Below the pieces are notes generated by a model. It was given only the letters and a program-made list of their open reading frames with translations. It did no database searches and had not been told where the DNA came from. This document shows, piece by piece, positions 1 through 8,886 of a stretch of DNA of 64,000 bases (the stretch's first letter is position 1; each line of letters starts with the position of its first letter). The stretch is taken from positions 1-64,000 of the forward strand of contig NZ_JAOEFX010000010.1 of the NCBI RefSeq assembly GCF_025421775.1, in the 5' to 3' direction. This stretch comes from Paenarthrobacter aurescens. GTDB taxonomy: Bacteria; Actinomycetota; Actinomycetes; Actinomycetales; Micrococcaceae. The position numbers were made by a program, and so were the translations under genes.

Positions 1-54
1 CGTGCCGCCGCACCCCCGGGCTTTGGGGGGCGGCTCCCCCGCCTGCCCGCGCCC

Positions 55-86
55 GCGGGGGGCGGTACACCAGGGGCCCCCCCCGC
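55..86 (-). terminator. GC-only hairpin downstream of usp
   Basis: An 8-bp perfect inverted repeat (55-62 with 79-86, all G and C) lies just after the stop of the universal stress gene on the minus strand. There is no T-tract, as is common for high-GC actinobacterial terminators. The rest of 1-103 is G/C-rich and shows no gene. Terminator function is inferred. Confidence 0.35.
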
Positions 87-103
87 CGTCGTGATTCCTG
101 AAG

Positions 104-496
104 TCAGTCCGCTTTGACCGCCAACACGGGGCAGTCCGCCTCCAACAGGATCCGCTGGGAGACGCTGCCCATGATGAGCTTGCCCACCGGGCTGCGGCGC
201 CGAAGGCCGATAACGATCAGGGCTGCGTCGTTTTCGTCGGCGGCGTCCAGGACTTCGGCAGCTGCATCATGGCCGCGGATCGGCTGCTTGATGATGTGCT
301 GGATGCCCTGCTCGGCAAGGCGCTCCTCGATGCTCTGGATGTCCGGTTCCTGGGCGTACCGGTTGTCCACCAAGGCGTCGCCCTTGGACGAGTTGATGAC
401 CAACAGGGTGTCGTTGCTCTTTTTGGCCTCGGCGATGGCCTGCGTCAACGCCGCTTCGCCTTCTGGTGTGGGGACGTATCCCACCACGATGGTCAT
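104..496 (-). CDS. Universal stress protein, UspA family
   Basis: A single-domain UspA-like protein of 130 residues, the usual size for one Usp fold. It begins with the beta-strand MTIVVGYVPTPEG and ends with the nucleotide-loop region GLRRRSPVGKLIMGS (about residues 97-111). The classic ATP-binding pattern is G-x2-G-x9-G-S/T. Here the second glycine of the pattern is Arg, so the loop is slightly non-standard and ATP binding cannot be assumed. The gene lies 66 bp after tctA on the same strand, so it is probably the last gene of the tctCBA operon. Its role beside a carboxylate transporter is not known; Usp proteins are cytoplasmic and usually linked to starvation or redox stress. Confidence 0.85.
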   Translation of the reverse strand: MTIVVGYVPTPEGEAALTQAIAEAKKSNDTLLVINSSKGDALVDNRYAQEPDIQSIEERLAEQGIQHIIKQPIRGHDAAAEVLDAADENDAALIVIGLRRRSPVGKLIMGSVSQRILLEADCPVLAVKAD

Positions 497-562
497 GGTT
501 TCTCCTGATTGTGCCGGTTGTACTTGTTGTTAGGGAGGCGGCTGGCCTTGCCAGGCGCCAGG

Positions 563-2164
563 CTAGCCGTCGCCGTCACCGTCCACCGTTCCGTCCGCGC
601 GATGGCTGCCATGGCTCACGCCGCCGGCTTCCCTCGGGACAGTCGCCCCGGAATTACCCGGGATCGATGTGGCTGGCACTGGACGGTTGCGGCGGATGAG
701 CTTGAAGATGAACGGCCAGGCCAGGATGATCGCCACGATGATGTAGACCACGATCGCGATGGGTTCGCTGAAGAGGCCTGCGGGGTCGCCGGCACTCAAC
801 TGCAACGTCTTGCGAAGCTGGCCTTCGATGCGCGGGCCCAGAATGACACCAAGGATCAGCGGCAGGACCGGAAGTCCGAAGCGCCGCATCATGAATCCCA
901 GGGCGCCGAGTATTAGGAGGATTACCAAGTCGAAGGCCTGCAGGTTGACCGAGTAGGCGCCCAGCGTGGCGAAGAACAGGATGCCTGCGTAGAGGTACGG
1001 ACGGGGGAGCTGCAACAGCTTGGCCCAAACCGGTGCCAGGGGCAGGTTGATGAGCAGCAGCAGGAAGTTGCCGATGAAGAGGCTGGCGATCAACGCCCAG
1101 ACCAAAGGGCCCTGGCTCGAGAACAATTGTGGGCCTGGCTGGATGCCGTAGGACGTGAAGGCCGCGAGCATGACGGCGGCTGTTGCGTTGGTGGGCAGGC
1201 CGAGGGCGAGCATCGGAGTCAGTGTTCCGGCGGCGGCCGCGTTGTTGGCCGCCTCGGGTCCGGCGACGCCTTCGATGGCGCCCTTGCCGAACTCCTCCGG
1301 GTGCTTGCTGAGCCGTTTCTCCGTGACGTAGGAGAGGAACGTGGGGATCTCCGCACCACCGGCGGGCAGTGCACCGAACGGGAAACCGAAAGCTGTGCCA
1401 CGCAACCAGGGCTTCCAGGAACGGGACCAGTCCTTCTTGCCCATCCATGGACGGCCTACGGGAATGATGTGCAAGGGAGTCCGGCGCAGGTGGGCGGCAA
1501 CCCAGAGGGCTTCACCGACTGCGAAGATCGCGACAGCAACCACCACAATGTCCAGACCGTCCACCAGCAGTGGCTGGCCAAAGGTCAGGCGGCGTTGGCC
1601 GGTCACCGAATCGATGCCCACCAGTCCGATCGCCAGGCCCAAGGCCAGTGAGGCGAAGCCGCGGAGCCTGGACGAGCCCAGGACAGCGGTCACCGCAAGC
1701 AGGGCGAGGACCATGATGGCGAAGTAGCTGGGAGCACCCAGGCTGACGGCGAATTGCACCACAATGGGCGCGAACACTGCCAGCAGCGCGGTGCCGATGG
1801 TACCGGCGATGAAGGAACCGATGGCCGCGGTAGCAAGTGCTTGTGCAGCCCTGCCCGCCTTGGCCATCTTGTTGCCTTCGATGGCCGTCACCACTGACGA
1901 CGATTCACCCGGGGTGTTCAGCAGGATGGAGGTGGTGGAACCGCCGAACATGCCGCCGTAGTAGATGCCGGCGAACATGATGAAGGCGCTGGTGGGCTCC
2001 AAGGCAGCGGTCACCGGAAGCAGCAGTGCCACGGTCATGGCCGGACCCAGCCCGGGAAGAACGCCGACGGCGGTGCCCAACAGGACGCCGATCACGGCGA
2101 ACAGGAGGTTCATGGGGGTCAGGGCGGTGGCGAAACCGTCCATCAAGGAGGACCAGACATCCAT
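563..2164 (-). CDS. tctA: Tripartite tricarboxylate transporter, large permease TctA
   Basis: Large membrane subunit of a TTT-family secondary transporter that imports citrate or another carboxylate delivered by the TctC binding protein. At 533 aa it has the usual size, with about a dozen hydrophobic segments. Family hallmarks are visible near the N-terminus: VLPGLGP (residues 36-41) and [20 protein letters not shown] (68-87). A repeat of this pattern follows in the second half (around [12 protein letters not shown]). The last 45 or so residues are a hydrophilic, Gly/Asp-rich tail not needed by the family. The start codon shares one base with the tctB stop (TAATG), so translation is coupled. 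The substrate is inferred only; the divergent CitA/CitB-type sensor suggests a di- or tricarboxylate. Confidence 0.93.
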   Translation of the reverse strand: MDVWSSLMDGFATALTPMNLLFAVIGVLLGTAVGVLPGLGPAMTVALLLPVTAALEPTSAFIMFAGIYYGGMFGGSTTSILLNTPGESSSVVTAIEGNKMAKAGRAAQALATAAIGSFIAGTIGTALLAVFAPIVVQFAVSLGAPSYFAIMVLALLAVTAVLGSSRLRGFASLALGLAIGLVGIDSVTGQRRLTFGQPLLVDGLDIVVVAVAIFAVGEALWVAAHLRRTPLHIIPVGRPWMGKKDWSRSWKPWLRGTAFGFPFGALPAGGAEIPTFLSYVTEKRLSKHPEEFGKGAIEGVAGPEAANNAAAAGTLTPMLALGLPTNATAAVMLAAFTSYGIQPGPQLFSSQGPLVWALIASLFIGNFLLLLINLPLAPVWAKLLQLPRPYLYAGILFFATLGAYSVNLQAFDLVILLILGALGFMMRRFGLPVLPLILGVILGPRIEGQLRKTLQLSAGDPAGLFSEPIAIVVYIIVAIILAWPFIFKLIRRNRPVPATSIPGNSGATVPREAGGVSHGSHRADGTVDGDGDG

Positions 2165-2667
2165 TAGAGGATTCCTTCCAGGAGCCCGGCAGGCAGGGCG
2201 ATGCCCAGGCCGAGGTAGAAGCCGTAGAAGGTCAACAAGGCCAGGGCGACGGAAATGAGGAAGTCCCGAATGTAGCGGCGGCTGCCCAGTGCCAGGACGC
2301 TGCCCCAGAACAGGACGGTGCCGGAGATGACCCAGCCTGCCCAGTCGATGAGCAGGATGTTGAGAATGAACGCACCGGCCAAGGGGAGGACGGTCTTCCA
2401 GTCCGCAGGGTGGGCCAGGTCAACGTCTTCGCCGCCTTCGGCTTCACCTTTTCCGCCCCGCAGGACGTTGATGGCCAACAGGATGGCGCAGACGATCAGC
2501 AGGCCGGAAACAATGAACGGAACAGTCTTCGGGCCCACCGGGTCGGACTGGGAGTACGGGGTCACCAGGCCGTTCGCGTCCAGGAAGACCAGGACGCCCA
2601 CCGCGCCGAGCAGGAGGGCTACCCCCAGCTCGGCGCGGCCTTTAAGGCCTGTGGCTATGGAGCTCAC
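2164..2667 (-). CDS. tctB: Tripartite tricarboxylate transporter, small permease TctB
   Basis: Small four-helix membrane subunit of the TTT transporter, 167 aa. Hydrophobic segments are seen at about residues 13-30, 45-65, 90-125 and 135-160, the usual TctB topology, with a charged loop ([13 protein letters not shown]) between helices two and three. TctB sequences are poorly conserved, so the call rests on size, topology and position between tctC and tctA. The gene overlaps tctC by 4 bp and tctA by 1 bp, so the three are one translationally coupled operon. Confidence 0.9.
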   Translation of the reverse strand: MSSIATGLKGRAELGVALLLGAVGVLVFLDANGLVTPYSQSDPVGPKTVPFIVSGLLIVCAILLAINVLRGGKGEAEGGEDVDLAHPADWKTVLPLAGAFILNILLIDWAGWVISGTVLFWGSVLALGSRRYIRDFLISVALALLTFYGFYLGLGIALPAGLLEGIL

Positions 2668-3668
2668 GCCAACCCGAGCTTGGTGAGGACATCCGCCACC
2701 CGCTTGTCCTGATCGGTCAGGAACGTCTTGAACTCGTCGCCGGTAACGAAAGCATCAGACCAGCTGTGGGTCTTGAGTGCTTCCTTCCAGCCAGCGGAGG
2801 CGTGCATCTTCTCAAGGGCCGCGATCAAGGACTTCTTGTCGTCCTCGCTGATGCCCGGAGGGGCCACAATACCGCGCCAGTTGGTGAAGACCAGGTCAAT
2901 GTTGGATTCCTTCAGCGTAGGTGCGTCCACGCCGTCCAAACGGTTCTCGCCGCTGGTTGCCAGGACCCGGATCTCGCCGGACTTGATCTGCTGCAGGTAC
3001 TCGCCGGCGCCGGAAGCAGCGAAGCCGAGCTTGTTGCCGAGGATGGCGGGGAGGAGATCGCCACCGCCGTCGTAGGAGACAAAGTTGACCTTGGTGGCGT
3101 CAATGCCTACAGCACCGGCCAACTGCATCGGCAGGAGGTGGTCCGGGCCGCCTGGCGAGGAACCGCCACCCACCGCGATGGAGCCCGGGTTGGCCTTCCA
3201 AGCCTTCACCAGATCATCAATGGTCTTGTACGGGGAGTCCTTGCTGACCATGATGGCGCCGGGCTCCTCGATGAGCTTTGCCAACGGAGTGGTCTCGGTC
3301 AGCTTCGACTCCGACTTGTTGGTGTAGCTGGCACCCACAACGCCCAAGCCCATGAGCATGGTGAGGTCGCCGTTGCCCTTTTCATTAACGATGCGGGCGA
3401 GGCCGACCGTGCCGCCGGCGCCTGCAAGGTTGAACACCTCGGTGTTGGTGGAGATCTTCTCGTCGTCCAGTACCTTGGCGGCTGCCCGTGCCGTGGTGTC
3501 GTAGCCGCCACCGGGAGTGTTCGGAACCATGATCTGGAGTCCGGTGATGGGTCCTGCTGCGCCGGTGCTGTCAGAACCGGTGGACTTACCTGTGGCACCG
3601 CAGCCGGTGGCCATCAGGGCGATGCCGGCGGCGACGGCGGCGACTCGCAATGCGCGGATCTGGCGCAT
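2664..3668 (-). CDS. tctC: Tripartite tricarboxylate transporter, substrate-binding lipoprotein TctC
   Basis: Extracellular receptor of the TTT system, 334 aa. The N-terminus is a lipoprotein signal peptide with the lipobox MATGC (Cys23), followed by a Ser/Thr/Gly linker, so the mature protein should be membrane-anchored on the outside. The family motif for the first binding loop is recognisable (MVPNTPGGGYDTTARA, about residues 48-63), as is the second loop around GGSSPGGPDH. TctC/BugT proteins bind carboxylates through backbone amides in these loops. It is the first gene of tctCBA-usp and is divergent from a sensor kinase across 246 bp that contain a GTGA-N6-TCAC site. Confidence 0.93.
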   Translation of the reverse strand: MRQIRALRVAAVAAGIALMATGCGATGKSTGSDSTGAAGPITGLQIMVPNTPGGGYDTTARAAAKVLDDEKISTNTEVFNLAGAGGTVGLARIVNEKGNGDLTMLMGLGVVGASYTNKSESKLTETTPLAKLIEEPGAIMVSKDSPYKTIDDLVKAWKANPGSIAVGGGSSPGGPDHLLPMQLAGAVGIDATKVNFVSYDGGGDLLPAILGNKLGFAASGAGEYLQQIKSGEIRVLATSGENRLDGVDAPTLKESNIDLVFTNWRGIVAPPGISEDDKKSLIAALEKMHASAGWKEALKTHSWSDAFVTGDEFKTFLTDQDKRVADVLTKLGLA

Positions 3669-3748
3669 GGTGTTCCTCTTCTCATCATTGAAAATACGGT
3701 GCAGGGCGATCAGCGTTGTGCCCCGTTCCTTTGATGCTAGGTGCGTAC

Positions 3749-3762
3749 GTGACGACCATCAC
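3749..3762. promoter_or_regulatory. Candidate CRP/GlxR-type site
   Basis: The sequence GTGACGACCATCAC is an inverted repeat GTGA-N6-TCAC, the core of the CRP/GlxR consensus TGTGA-N6-TCACA. Its centre is about 88 bp upstream of the tctC start, in the tctC/sensor-kinase intergenic region. Carbon catabolite control of carboxylate uptake would make sense, but one short match may arise by chance. Confidence 0.4.
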
Positions 3763-3914
3763 TCTTGTGTTCGCAGTGATCTTTAAGTTCATTGCGTTCA
3801 CGGGTTTTAGCCGTCTGAGCTGGTCTTCCGTGACGCTGGGGTATAGTTCCGATACGCCACGGGGGAAGCTGTTGTCCGCCCCCCGCTCACTGGCACCACC
3901 AAAGGAACCCAGCA

Positions 3915-5549
3915 GTGACACGACTGACTCGACTGGCTCAAAGAAGAGGCATGTCCTTGGCAGGGCAGTACCTTGTGCTGCAGTTGCTCATTGTCCTGGC
4001 CGTCCTTGTGGCCGTGGTCGCGATTTCACTGGCACAGTCGGCCGCCGCCTTTGAGCGGACAGAGGGGCGCCGGGCGTTATCCGCAGCTGAGGCACTGGGC
4101 AACAACCCCACAGTGCGTGCCCTGCTGCCTGCCGCCGAGCCTCGCGTTGGTTCAGCACTCCCTGCCGTAGCCGAATCTGTTCGCACCGTTTCGGGATCTG
4201 CCCACGTAGCCCTCGCGAAGCTTGACGGCACGGTAGTGGCGTCGTCAGATCCCAGCCTGGTTGGTCAACCGCTGCCACTCGGTGAGAGCCGCGTCATGGA
4301 AGGCAGGGCGTGGACCGGGGTTTTGCCAGGCAGCGGAGGCGCCGTGCTCTCTGCCCACGTCCCTGTCCTGGACGACTCCGGAACAATGATCGGCATCGCC
4401 TCCATCAGCCGCAATTATCCGTCCACCATCGAGCGCCTGGGCGATGCCGTTCCCAATCTGCTCACGTACCTGGGCGTGGCCAGCATCCTGGGCGTCGCGG
4501 GGTCCCTCTTGCTATCCCGCCGCGTCAAACGGCAGACCCTCGGCATGGAACCCCGGGAAATCACCGGGCTCGTGGAGAACCGCGAAGCAATGCTGCAGGG
4601 GCTGAAGGAAGGCGTGGTGGCGCTGGATCCCCACGAGCGCATCACCGTGGCCAACCAGAGCGCCCGCCAACTCCTTGGACTACCGGCGGATTGCGTGGGG
4701 AAGAAGCTGCGATCCCTCCACGTGGACCCGGCCCTGAAAACCGTCCTCACCCGTGAGCAGTCCGACCCTGACCAGCTGGTGCTCGTGGGGGAACGGCTGG
4801 TGGTCATGAACCGCGTTGCCCTTCGATCCCACGGACGCGACATTGGCTCGGTGACAACGCTGAGGGACCGGACCGAGTTGTCGTCCTTGGAGAGCGAACT
4901 CGGAGCCACCCGCACCGTCACCGACACCCTGCGGGCACAAGCCCACGAGTTCGCCAACCAGCTCCACGTCATTTCCGGTCTCATCCAGATCGGCGAATAC
5001 GATTCCGTGGTCCAGTTCGTCAACGGTGCCACCGTGGACCGCACGCGGCTCAACGACGACGTCACCAGCCGCATCGAGGACCCGGCGCTCGCCGCCCTGC
5101 TGATAGCCAAGGCCAGCCTTGCCACTGAGCGGGGTGTGGAGTTGCAGCTTGATCCGCAGTCGGGGCTTCCACGGGTGGGCGAAGAACTTTCCAGAGACCT
5201 CACCACCGTAGTGGGCAACCTGGTGGATAACGCGTTCGACGCCGTTACCGGCCGCGCCGGGGCATCGGTGCGCGTGCTCGTTGTTGTTTCACAGGACGAG
5301 GTCACAGTCACCGTCCGGGACAACGGTCCCGGTGTGCCTTCCGGCTCCGCAGAGGACATTTTCCGGCAGGGTTTCTCCACGAAGGACCCCGGGCCGGGCG
5401 ATGCGCGGGGATTTGGATTGGCGTTGTCCCGGGTGATCTGCCGGCGGTCCGGAGGCGACCTTTCGGTGTCCAACGACAACGGGGCTGTGTTCACCGCGCG
5501 GTTCAGCAAGCGGGATTCAGACTCAGGCAAAGGGGCAAAGCGGCCGTGA
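3915..5549 (+). CDS. CitA/DcuS-type sensor histidine kinase
   Basis: A membrane sensor kinase of 544 aa for carboxylates. Order of parts: TM helix (about 15-35), extracytoplasmic sensor domain (about 40-170), second TM (about 180-200), PAS domain (about 210-320), an H-box of the CitA/DcuS/Spo0B type (AHEFANQLHVISGLIQIGE, about 345-363), and an HATPase domain with N-box VVGNLVDNAFDAV, DNGPGVP and GFGLALSR. The GTG start at 3915 has AAAGGA about 8 bp upstream; an ATG at 3951 (MSLAGQ) after AAGAGG is an alternative. The gene overlaps its response regulator by 4 bp and is divergent from tctC, so it most likely senses the substrate of TctCBA. Confidence 0.92.
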   Translation: MTRLTRLAQRRGMSLAGQYLVLQLLIVLAVLVAVVAISLAQSAAAFERTEGRRALSAAEALGNNPTVRALLPAAEPRVGSALPAVAESVRTVSGSAHVALAKLDGTVVASSDPSLVGQPLPLGESRVMEGRAWTGVLPGSGGAVLSAHVPVLDDSGTMIGIASISRNYPSTIERLGDAVPNLLTYLGVASILGVAGSLLLSRRVKRQTLGMEPREITGLVENREAMLQGLKEGVVALDPHERITVANQSARQLLGLPADCVGKKLRSLHVDPALKTVLTREQSDPDQLVLVGERLVVMNRVALRSHGRDIGSVTTLRDRTELSSLESELGATRTVTDTLRAQAHEFANQLHVISGLIQIGEYDSVVQFVNGATVDRTRLNDDVTSRIEDPALAALLIAKASLATERGVELQLDPQSGLPRVGEELSRDLTTVVGNLVDNAFDAVTGRAGASVRVLVVVSQDEVTVTVRDNGPGVPSGSAEDIFRQGFSTKDPGPGDARGFGLALSRVICRRSGGDLSVSNDNGAVFTARFSKRDSDSGKGAKRP

Positions 5550-6214
5550 TCAAGGTACTGATTGTTGACGACGACTTCATGGTGGCCAAGGTCCATGCAG
5601 GGTTCATCCAACGGACGCCAGGTTTCGGGGTGGTTGGCGTGGCGCACACAGGGGCCCAGGCCTTGGTGGAAACCGAGCGACTGCAACCAGACCTGGTGCT
5701 GTTGGACATCCATCTCCCGGACATCAACGGGTTGGACCTCATGCACCAGCTCCGGGATGTTGCCCCTGACCTTGATGTCCTGGTGATCAGCGCAGCCCGT
5801 GAAGTGGAAACAGTACGGAAAGCCCTGCGCGGTGGGATCGTCCACTACCTGATCAAGCCGTTCTCCCAGTCGGACCTTCAGGAACGGCTGGAACACTACC
5901 TCAGCGCCTACCAAGGCCTCGACGCGTCCAAGGTAGAGGCCGAGCAGTCCGATGTGAACCGCGTCTTCGGGCTGGGCGTTTCCGAGCGGACACTGCCCAA
6001 GGGCTGCAGCGTTGAGACGCTCGAATTGGTTGAATCGGCGCTGAAGTCAGCGCAGGGTGACCTTTCCGCAGCGGAGCTGGCCGAGCAGCTCGGGACCTCC
6101 AGGGTGAGTGCCCGCCGCTACCTGGAGTACCTCCACGACGAGGGGGCGCTGGAGGTCAGACTCAAGTACGGCGTCGGACGCCCTGAAAGACGCTACGTGT
6201 TGAAGGGGCGGTAA
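5546..6214 (+). CDS. CitB/DctR-type response regulator
   Basis: Response regulator of 222 aa, partner of the preceding kinase (GTGA overlap). The receiver domain has the acidic pocket VDDD at 8-10, the phospho-acceptor Asp54 in LVLLDIHLPD, and the conserved Lys in YLIKPF (about residue 105). The C-terminal part contains a winged or simple helix-turn-helix (LSAAELAEQLGTSRVSARRYLEYL) typical of the CitB/DcuR group. Expected role: activating the divergent tctCBA-usp operon when the ligand is present. That is inferred from gene order and has no visible operator to confirm it. Confidence 0.92.
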   Translation: MIKVLIVDDDFMVAKVHAGFIQRTPGFGVVGVAHTGAQALVETERLQPDLVLLDIHLPDINGLDLMHQLRDVAPDLDVLVISAAREVETVRKALRGGIVHYLIKPFSQSDLQERLEHYLSAYQGLDASKVEAEQSDVNRVFGLGVSERTLPKGCSVETLELVESALKSAQGDLSAAELAEQLGTSRVSARRYLEYLHDEGALEVRLKYGVGRPERRYVLKGR

Positions 6215-6249
6215 AAGGCACCGTGCGTAGACACTCGAACTTTTACCGC
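6208..6249. terminator. Hairpin overlapping the response-regulator stop
   Basis: A perfect 10-bp inverted repeat, GCGGTAAAAG (6208-6217) and CTTTTACCGC (6240-6249), with a 22-nt loop. The left arm includes the TAA stop codon of the response regulator gene. It sits between convergent genes, so a terminator is likely, although there is no clear run of T after it. Confidence 0.45.
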
Positions 6250-6356
6250 TGGAAGTAGTCTCGCAAGCCAGGAATGGCGAAGTCCGGCTCTTCCCACAAG
6301 ATCCGGAGGAGTGGCCCCGGCTGTTGGCTTGAAAGGATTCTGCACGGAACCTCGCA

Positions 6357-6391
6357 GGTGAAAGTAGGTGAAACTGGTGAAAGAGGTGAAA
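6357..6391. repeat. Four GGTGAAA iterons at 9-10 bp spacing
   Basis: GGTGAAA occurs at 6357, 6367, 6376 and 6385, spaced 10, 9 and 9 bp, in the 235-bp gap between convergent genes. Nothing else is seen in 6250-6449. The function is unknown. It could be a small protein-binding array or a remnant of a slipped tandem repeat. Confidence 0.5.
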
Positions 6392-6449
6392 CTTGCGTCG
6401 GCCTACCATCGCCTGACACTCCCCGAGCACGGCCAGCCGCGGTAGTGCT

Positions 6450-6926
6450 CTAAACCCCCACCGTCTTCAGATAGCTCCGAATCCCGTCAACCACCAGCTG
6501 GTGGTCCTCATCCGATGCCAGCCCGGACGCCGTGATTGCTCCGATGACACCTGCTCCACGGACGCGGATGGGGAAGGAGCCACCAGCCAAGGTGTAGTCC
6601 TCGTGCGCGAGCCAGCCGCCACCAATAGGACTGTGTCCTCGGGCGGAGAATTCCTCGGACAACAATGCCGTGCTGTGCTCGAACCGCAGCACCGACGCTG
6701 ACTTCCGGCGGATCCACTCTTCCTGGTCCGAGGTTGCACCGGGCAGGACGCAACGGAAGAGCACGAGGTTGTGCCGGCGGATGTCGATCGCAACCCCGAA
6801 CTCCGAGGCGATGGCGTGGTTGGCGATCAGCGAACCGAGCCGCCAGGCGTCGTGGTTGTCAAAGCTTGCGAAGACGAGCTCTTCTTCCTGCTGGCGGAGC
6901 TCGGCGAGCCGCGGTGAATCAGTCAT
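6450..6926 (-). CDS. UPF0303 / heme-degrading-domain (HbpS-like) protein
   Basis: A protein of 158 aa belonging to the UPF0303 family, related in fold to GlcG/HbpS. Visible family features are IDIRRHNLVLFRCVLPG, the WIRRKSASVLRFEHST region and the C-terminal stretch YTLAGGSFPIRV followed by VIGAITASGL and DHQLVVDGI. No signal peptide is present. Some HbpS-type proteins bind heme, but most UPF0303 members have no proven reaction. It is the last gene of the minus-strand sugar locus, 3 bp after a Gfo/Idh dehydrogenase, so it probably takes part in, or protects, the same sugar pathway. The name should not be read as evidence for heme degradation here. Confidence 0.75.
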   Translation of the reverse strand: MTDSPRLAELRQQEEELVFASFDNHDAWRLGSLIANHAIASEFGVAIDIRRHNLVLFRCVLPGATSDQEEWIRRKSASVLRFEHSTALLSEEFSARGHSPIGGGWLAHEDYTLAGGSFPIRVRGAGVIGAITASGLASDEDHQLVVDGIRSYLKTVGV

Positions 6927-6929
6927 TGT

Positions 6930-7952
6930 TCATTTCCCTTCCACTGCAGCGTCAGCTTCGTAGCTCAACCCGATCTGCCTCCGGATCTCGTCCATGGCAG
7001 CCATGATGGCCACGCTCTCGGCCGGGGGAAGGATGGTTCCAGCGGTCTCTCCTGCGCGGATCAGGCGTTCCAGTTCAGCAGCTTGGAACTGCATTCCACG
7101 GCTGCCGACCGGCTGGTCATACCGTTCAACAACGCTGCCATCAACGGCATGAACCGTGAAAGGAACCGGGTTGTACCAGGTGTGCTCGATGTCGATCCAG
7201 CCGTTGGTCCCGATCACCATGGCACGGTTGGCGCTGGCAGCGTCGAGCTCACAATCAACAAGCGCCTGGGCGCCGTTGGCGTACTCGAAGATCGCAGCGG
7301 TCTGCCGGTCGACGCCGGTCGCGGACATGGAGGCGCTGGCCCGGATTGCGGCCGGGGTGCCCAGGATGTCGAACGCGAAGGAGATCGGGTAGATGCCCAG
7401 GTCCAGCAGCGCTCCGCCGCCGAGCGCGGGATCGTTGAGCCGGTGGGCAGGGTCCTGGGGAAGGCTCTGGTTATGGCTGGCCACCACCTTGCGGACCTCC
7501 CCGATGGTGCCGGCAGCAATGATGTCGCGAATGCGGATCATGTGCGGGAGGAACCGGGTCCACATCGCTTCCAGGGCCACGAGGCCTTTGGATTCGGCCA
7601 GGTCAACGATGTCCTGCGCTTCGCGGGCGTTCATGGTGAACGACTTCTCCACCAACACGTGCTTACCGGCATTCAGTGCCAACAACGCATTGGCATGGTG
7701 GAAGGGGTGCGGCGTGGCGATGTACACCACGTCAACCAGCGGATCCGCCACCAAATCTTCATAGCTGCCGTGCGCGGTGGCCACTCCGTGCTGGTCAGCG
7801 AAAGCCTTGCTGGAGTCCAGTGAGCGGGACCCCACAGCCTGCACGGCAAAGCCGTTCTCCTTCAGGTCCTGTGTTTGGAGCCCGGCAATGAAGCCGGTGC
7901 CGAGGATGCCCCAGCGGATCGTTCCGTCCGAGGTGCCATTGCTGAGGGTCAC
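6930..7952 (-). CDS. Gfo/Idh/MocA-family oxidoreductase
   Basis: NAD(P)-dependent sugar or polyol dehydrogenase of 340 aa. The Rossmann part begins WGILGTGFIAG (GxGxxA/G, about 12-22). The second family hallmark reads EKSFTMN instead of the usual EKP motif, so the Pro after the catalytic Lys is Ser. This lineage resembles dihydrodiol dehydrogenase-like members. The GTG start at 7952 was chosen because it gives the normal family length and lies 4 bp after the previous stop; the frame stays open upstream, but that stretch lies inside the preceding gene and has no family match. It is one of four such dehydrogenases in the locus. Confidence 0.85.
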   Translation of the reverse strand: MTLSNGTSDGTIRWGILGTGFIAGLQTQDLKENGFAVQAVGSRSLDSSKAFADQHGVATAHGSYEDLVADPLVDVVYIATPHPFHHANALLALNAGKHVLVEKSFTMNAREAQDIVDLAESKGLVALEAMWTRFLPHMIRIRDIIAAGTIGEVRKVVASHNQSLPQDPAHRLNDPALGGGALLDLGIYPISFAFDILGTPAAIRASASMSATGVDRQTAAIFEYANGAQALVDCELDAASANRAMVIGTNGWIDIEHTWYNPVPFTVHAVDGSVVERYDQPVGSRGMQFQAAELERLIRAGETAGTILPPAESVAIMAAMDEIRRQIGLSYEADAAVEGK

Positions 7953-7956
7953 GTGC

Positions 7957-8874
7957 TTAGTCCTTTGCGGAATCTGGAATCGAGTTAGTGAGCGGGTACG
8001 CCACATACGCAAAGTGCGTCGAATCCGGCGACCAGCTGTTGACGTTGAGGGTACCTTGGCCGCCGAAGAGTGGCCATGTATGGAGGGGAGTGGTCCAGTC
8101 CTCGGTCGAAACAAGTACGACGACGACCGGAAGGTCAGCGGGGTGGCCCACAGTACCGCTGGGGAACTGGATGTAAGTGGCGTAGCGGCCATCGGGGGAA
8201 AGGTGCGGGAACCAGTCGACGGTATCGGACTCGAGGAGCCGCTCGAAGCCGCTGCCATCCACCTGTACCCGGGCCAGCTGGGCGTGGCCGGGAGCCTCCG
8301 TGAAGGACTCGGTGTTCAGGTAAAGCCACTTCCCATCGGGGGAGTACTCCGGCCCGTCGCAGTGACCGGACCCGACATCAACAACGCGGGCGGCAGCACC
8401 GCCGTCGGACGCTATGGTCCTGAGCTTGCCCGGCTGGGTAAAGTCGCCCGCCTTGATGGCAACATAGGCGAGTTCCTTGCCATCCGGGCTGACGCCGTGG
8501 AGGAAGTGGAAGGAACCGTCGTCGTCCGTGATCCTGGTGGCCGGTCCACCCTCCAACCGGGCACGGTAGATGTGGCCGTCGTTAGCGGACAGGAAGATGC
8601 CGGTCCCGTCCGGTGCCAGGACATGGTCGTTGTTAAGGTCGGGGACGCCGGCGAGGGGGACTTCCTTAGGTTCCCCACCGGCCAGGTCCAGCGTCCACAA
8701 CTTCCCGGCTCCGTTGAGGACGAGTGCGGCGCCGTCGCCCGATCCCTTCGAAGCCAGGGTCCAGTTGGGTGCTTCGAGAAGCACGTCATCGGTGGAGTAG
8801 AGCAGCTCGGCGTGGCCGTTAACCGACGCGATCCACACCTCGCAGCTTTGGGCGGGTTGGAGGGTGCGGATCAC
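7957..8874 (-). CDS. TolB-like beta-propeller (PD40 repeat) protein
   Basis: A 305-aa cytoplasmic protein without a signal peptide, built from PD40/WD40-like blades. Repeated SPDG or APDG turns are visible (VLAPDGTG, VSPDGKE, YSPDGKW, LSPDGRY and a final SPDST). Several blades carry histidines beside these turns: FHFLHGVSPDG, SGHCDGPEYSPDG, WFPHLSPDG, VGHPADLPV. Such clustered His residues could form a metal site, as in beta-propeller polysaccharide lyases (PL22), but this is only an analogy. GTG start with AGGA about 9 bp upstream. It lies between a TIM-barrel isomerase (12 bp upstream) and a Gfo/Idh gene (4 bp downstream). It is unlikely to work with Tol envelope proteins; a sugar-processing role is inferred from context. 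Confidence 0.75.
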   Translation of the reverse strand: MIRTLQPAQSCEVWIASVNGHAELLYSTDDVLLEAPNWTLASKGSGDGAALVLNGAGKLWTLDLAGGEPKEVPLAGVPDLNNDHVLAPDGTGIFLSANDGHIYRARLEGGPATRITDDDGSFHFLHGVSPDGKELAYVAIKAGDFTQPGKLRTIASDGGAAARVVDVGSGHCDGPEYSPDGKWLYLNTESFTEAPGHAQLARVQVDGSGFERLLESDTVDWFPHLSPDGRYATYIQFPSGTVGHPADLPVVVVLVSTEDWTTPLHTWPLFGGQGTLNVNSWSPDSTHFAYVAYPLTNSIPDSAKD

Positions 8875-8886
8875 GTCGGTCTTTTC

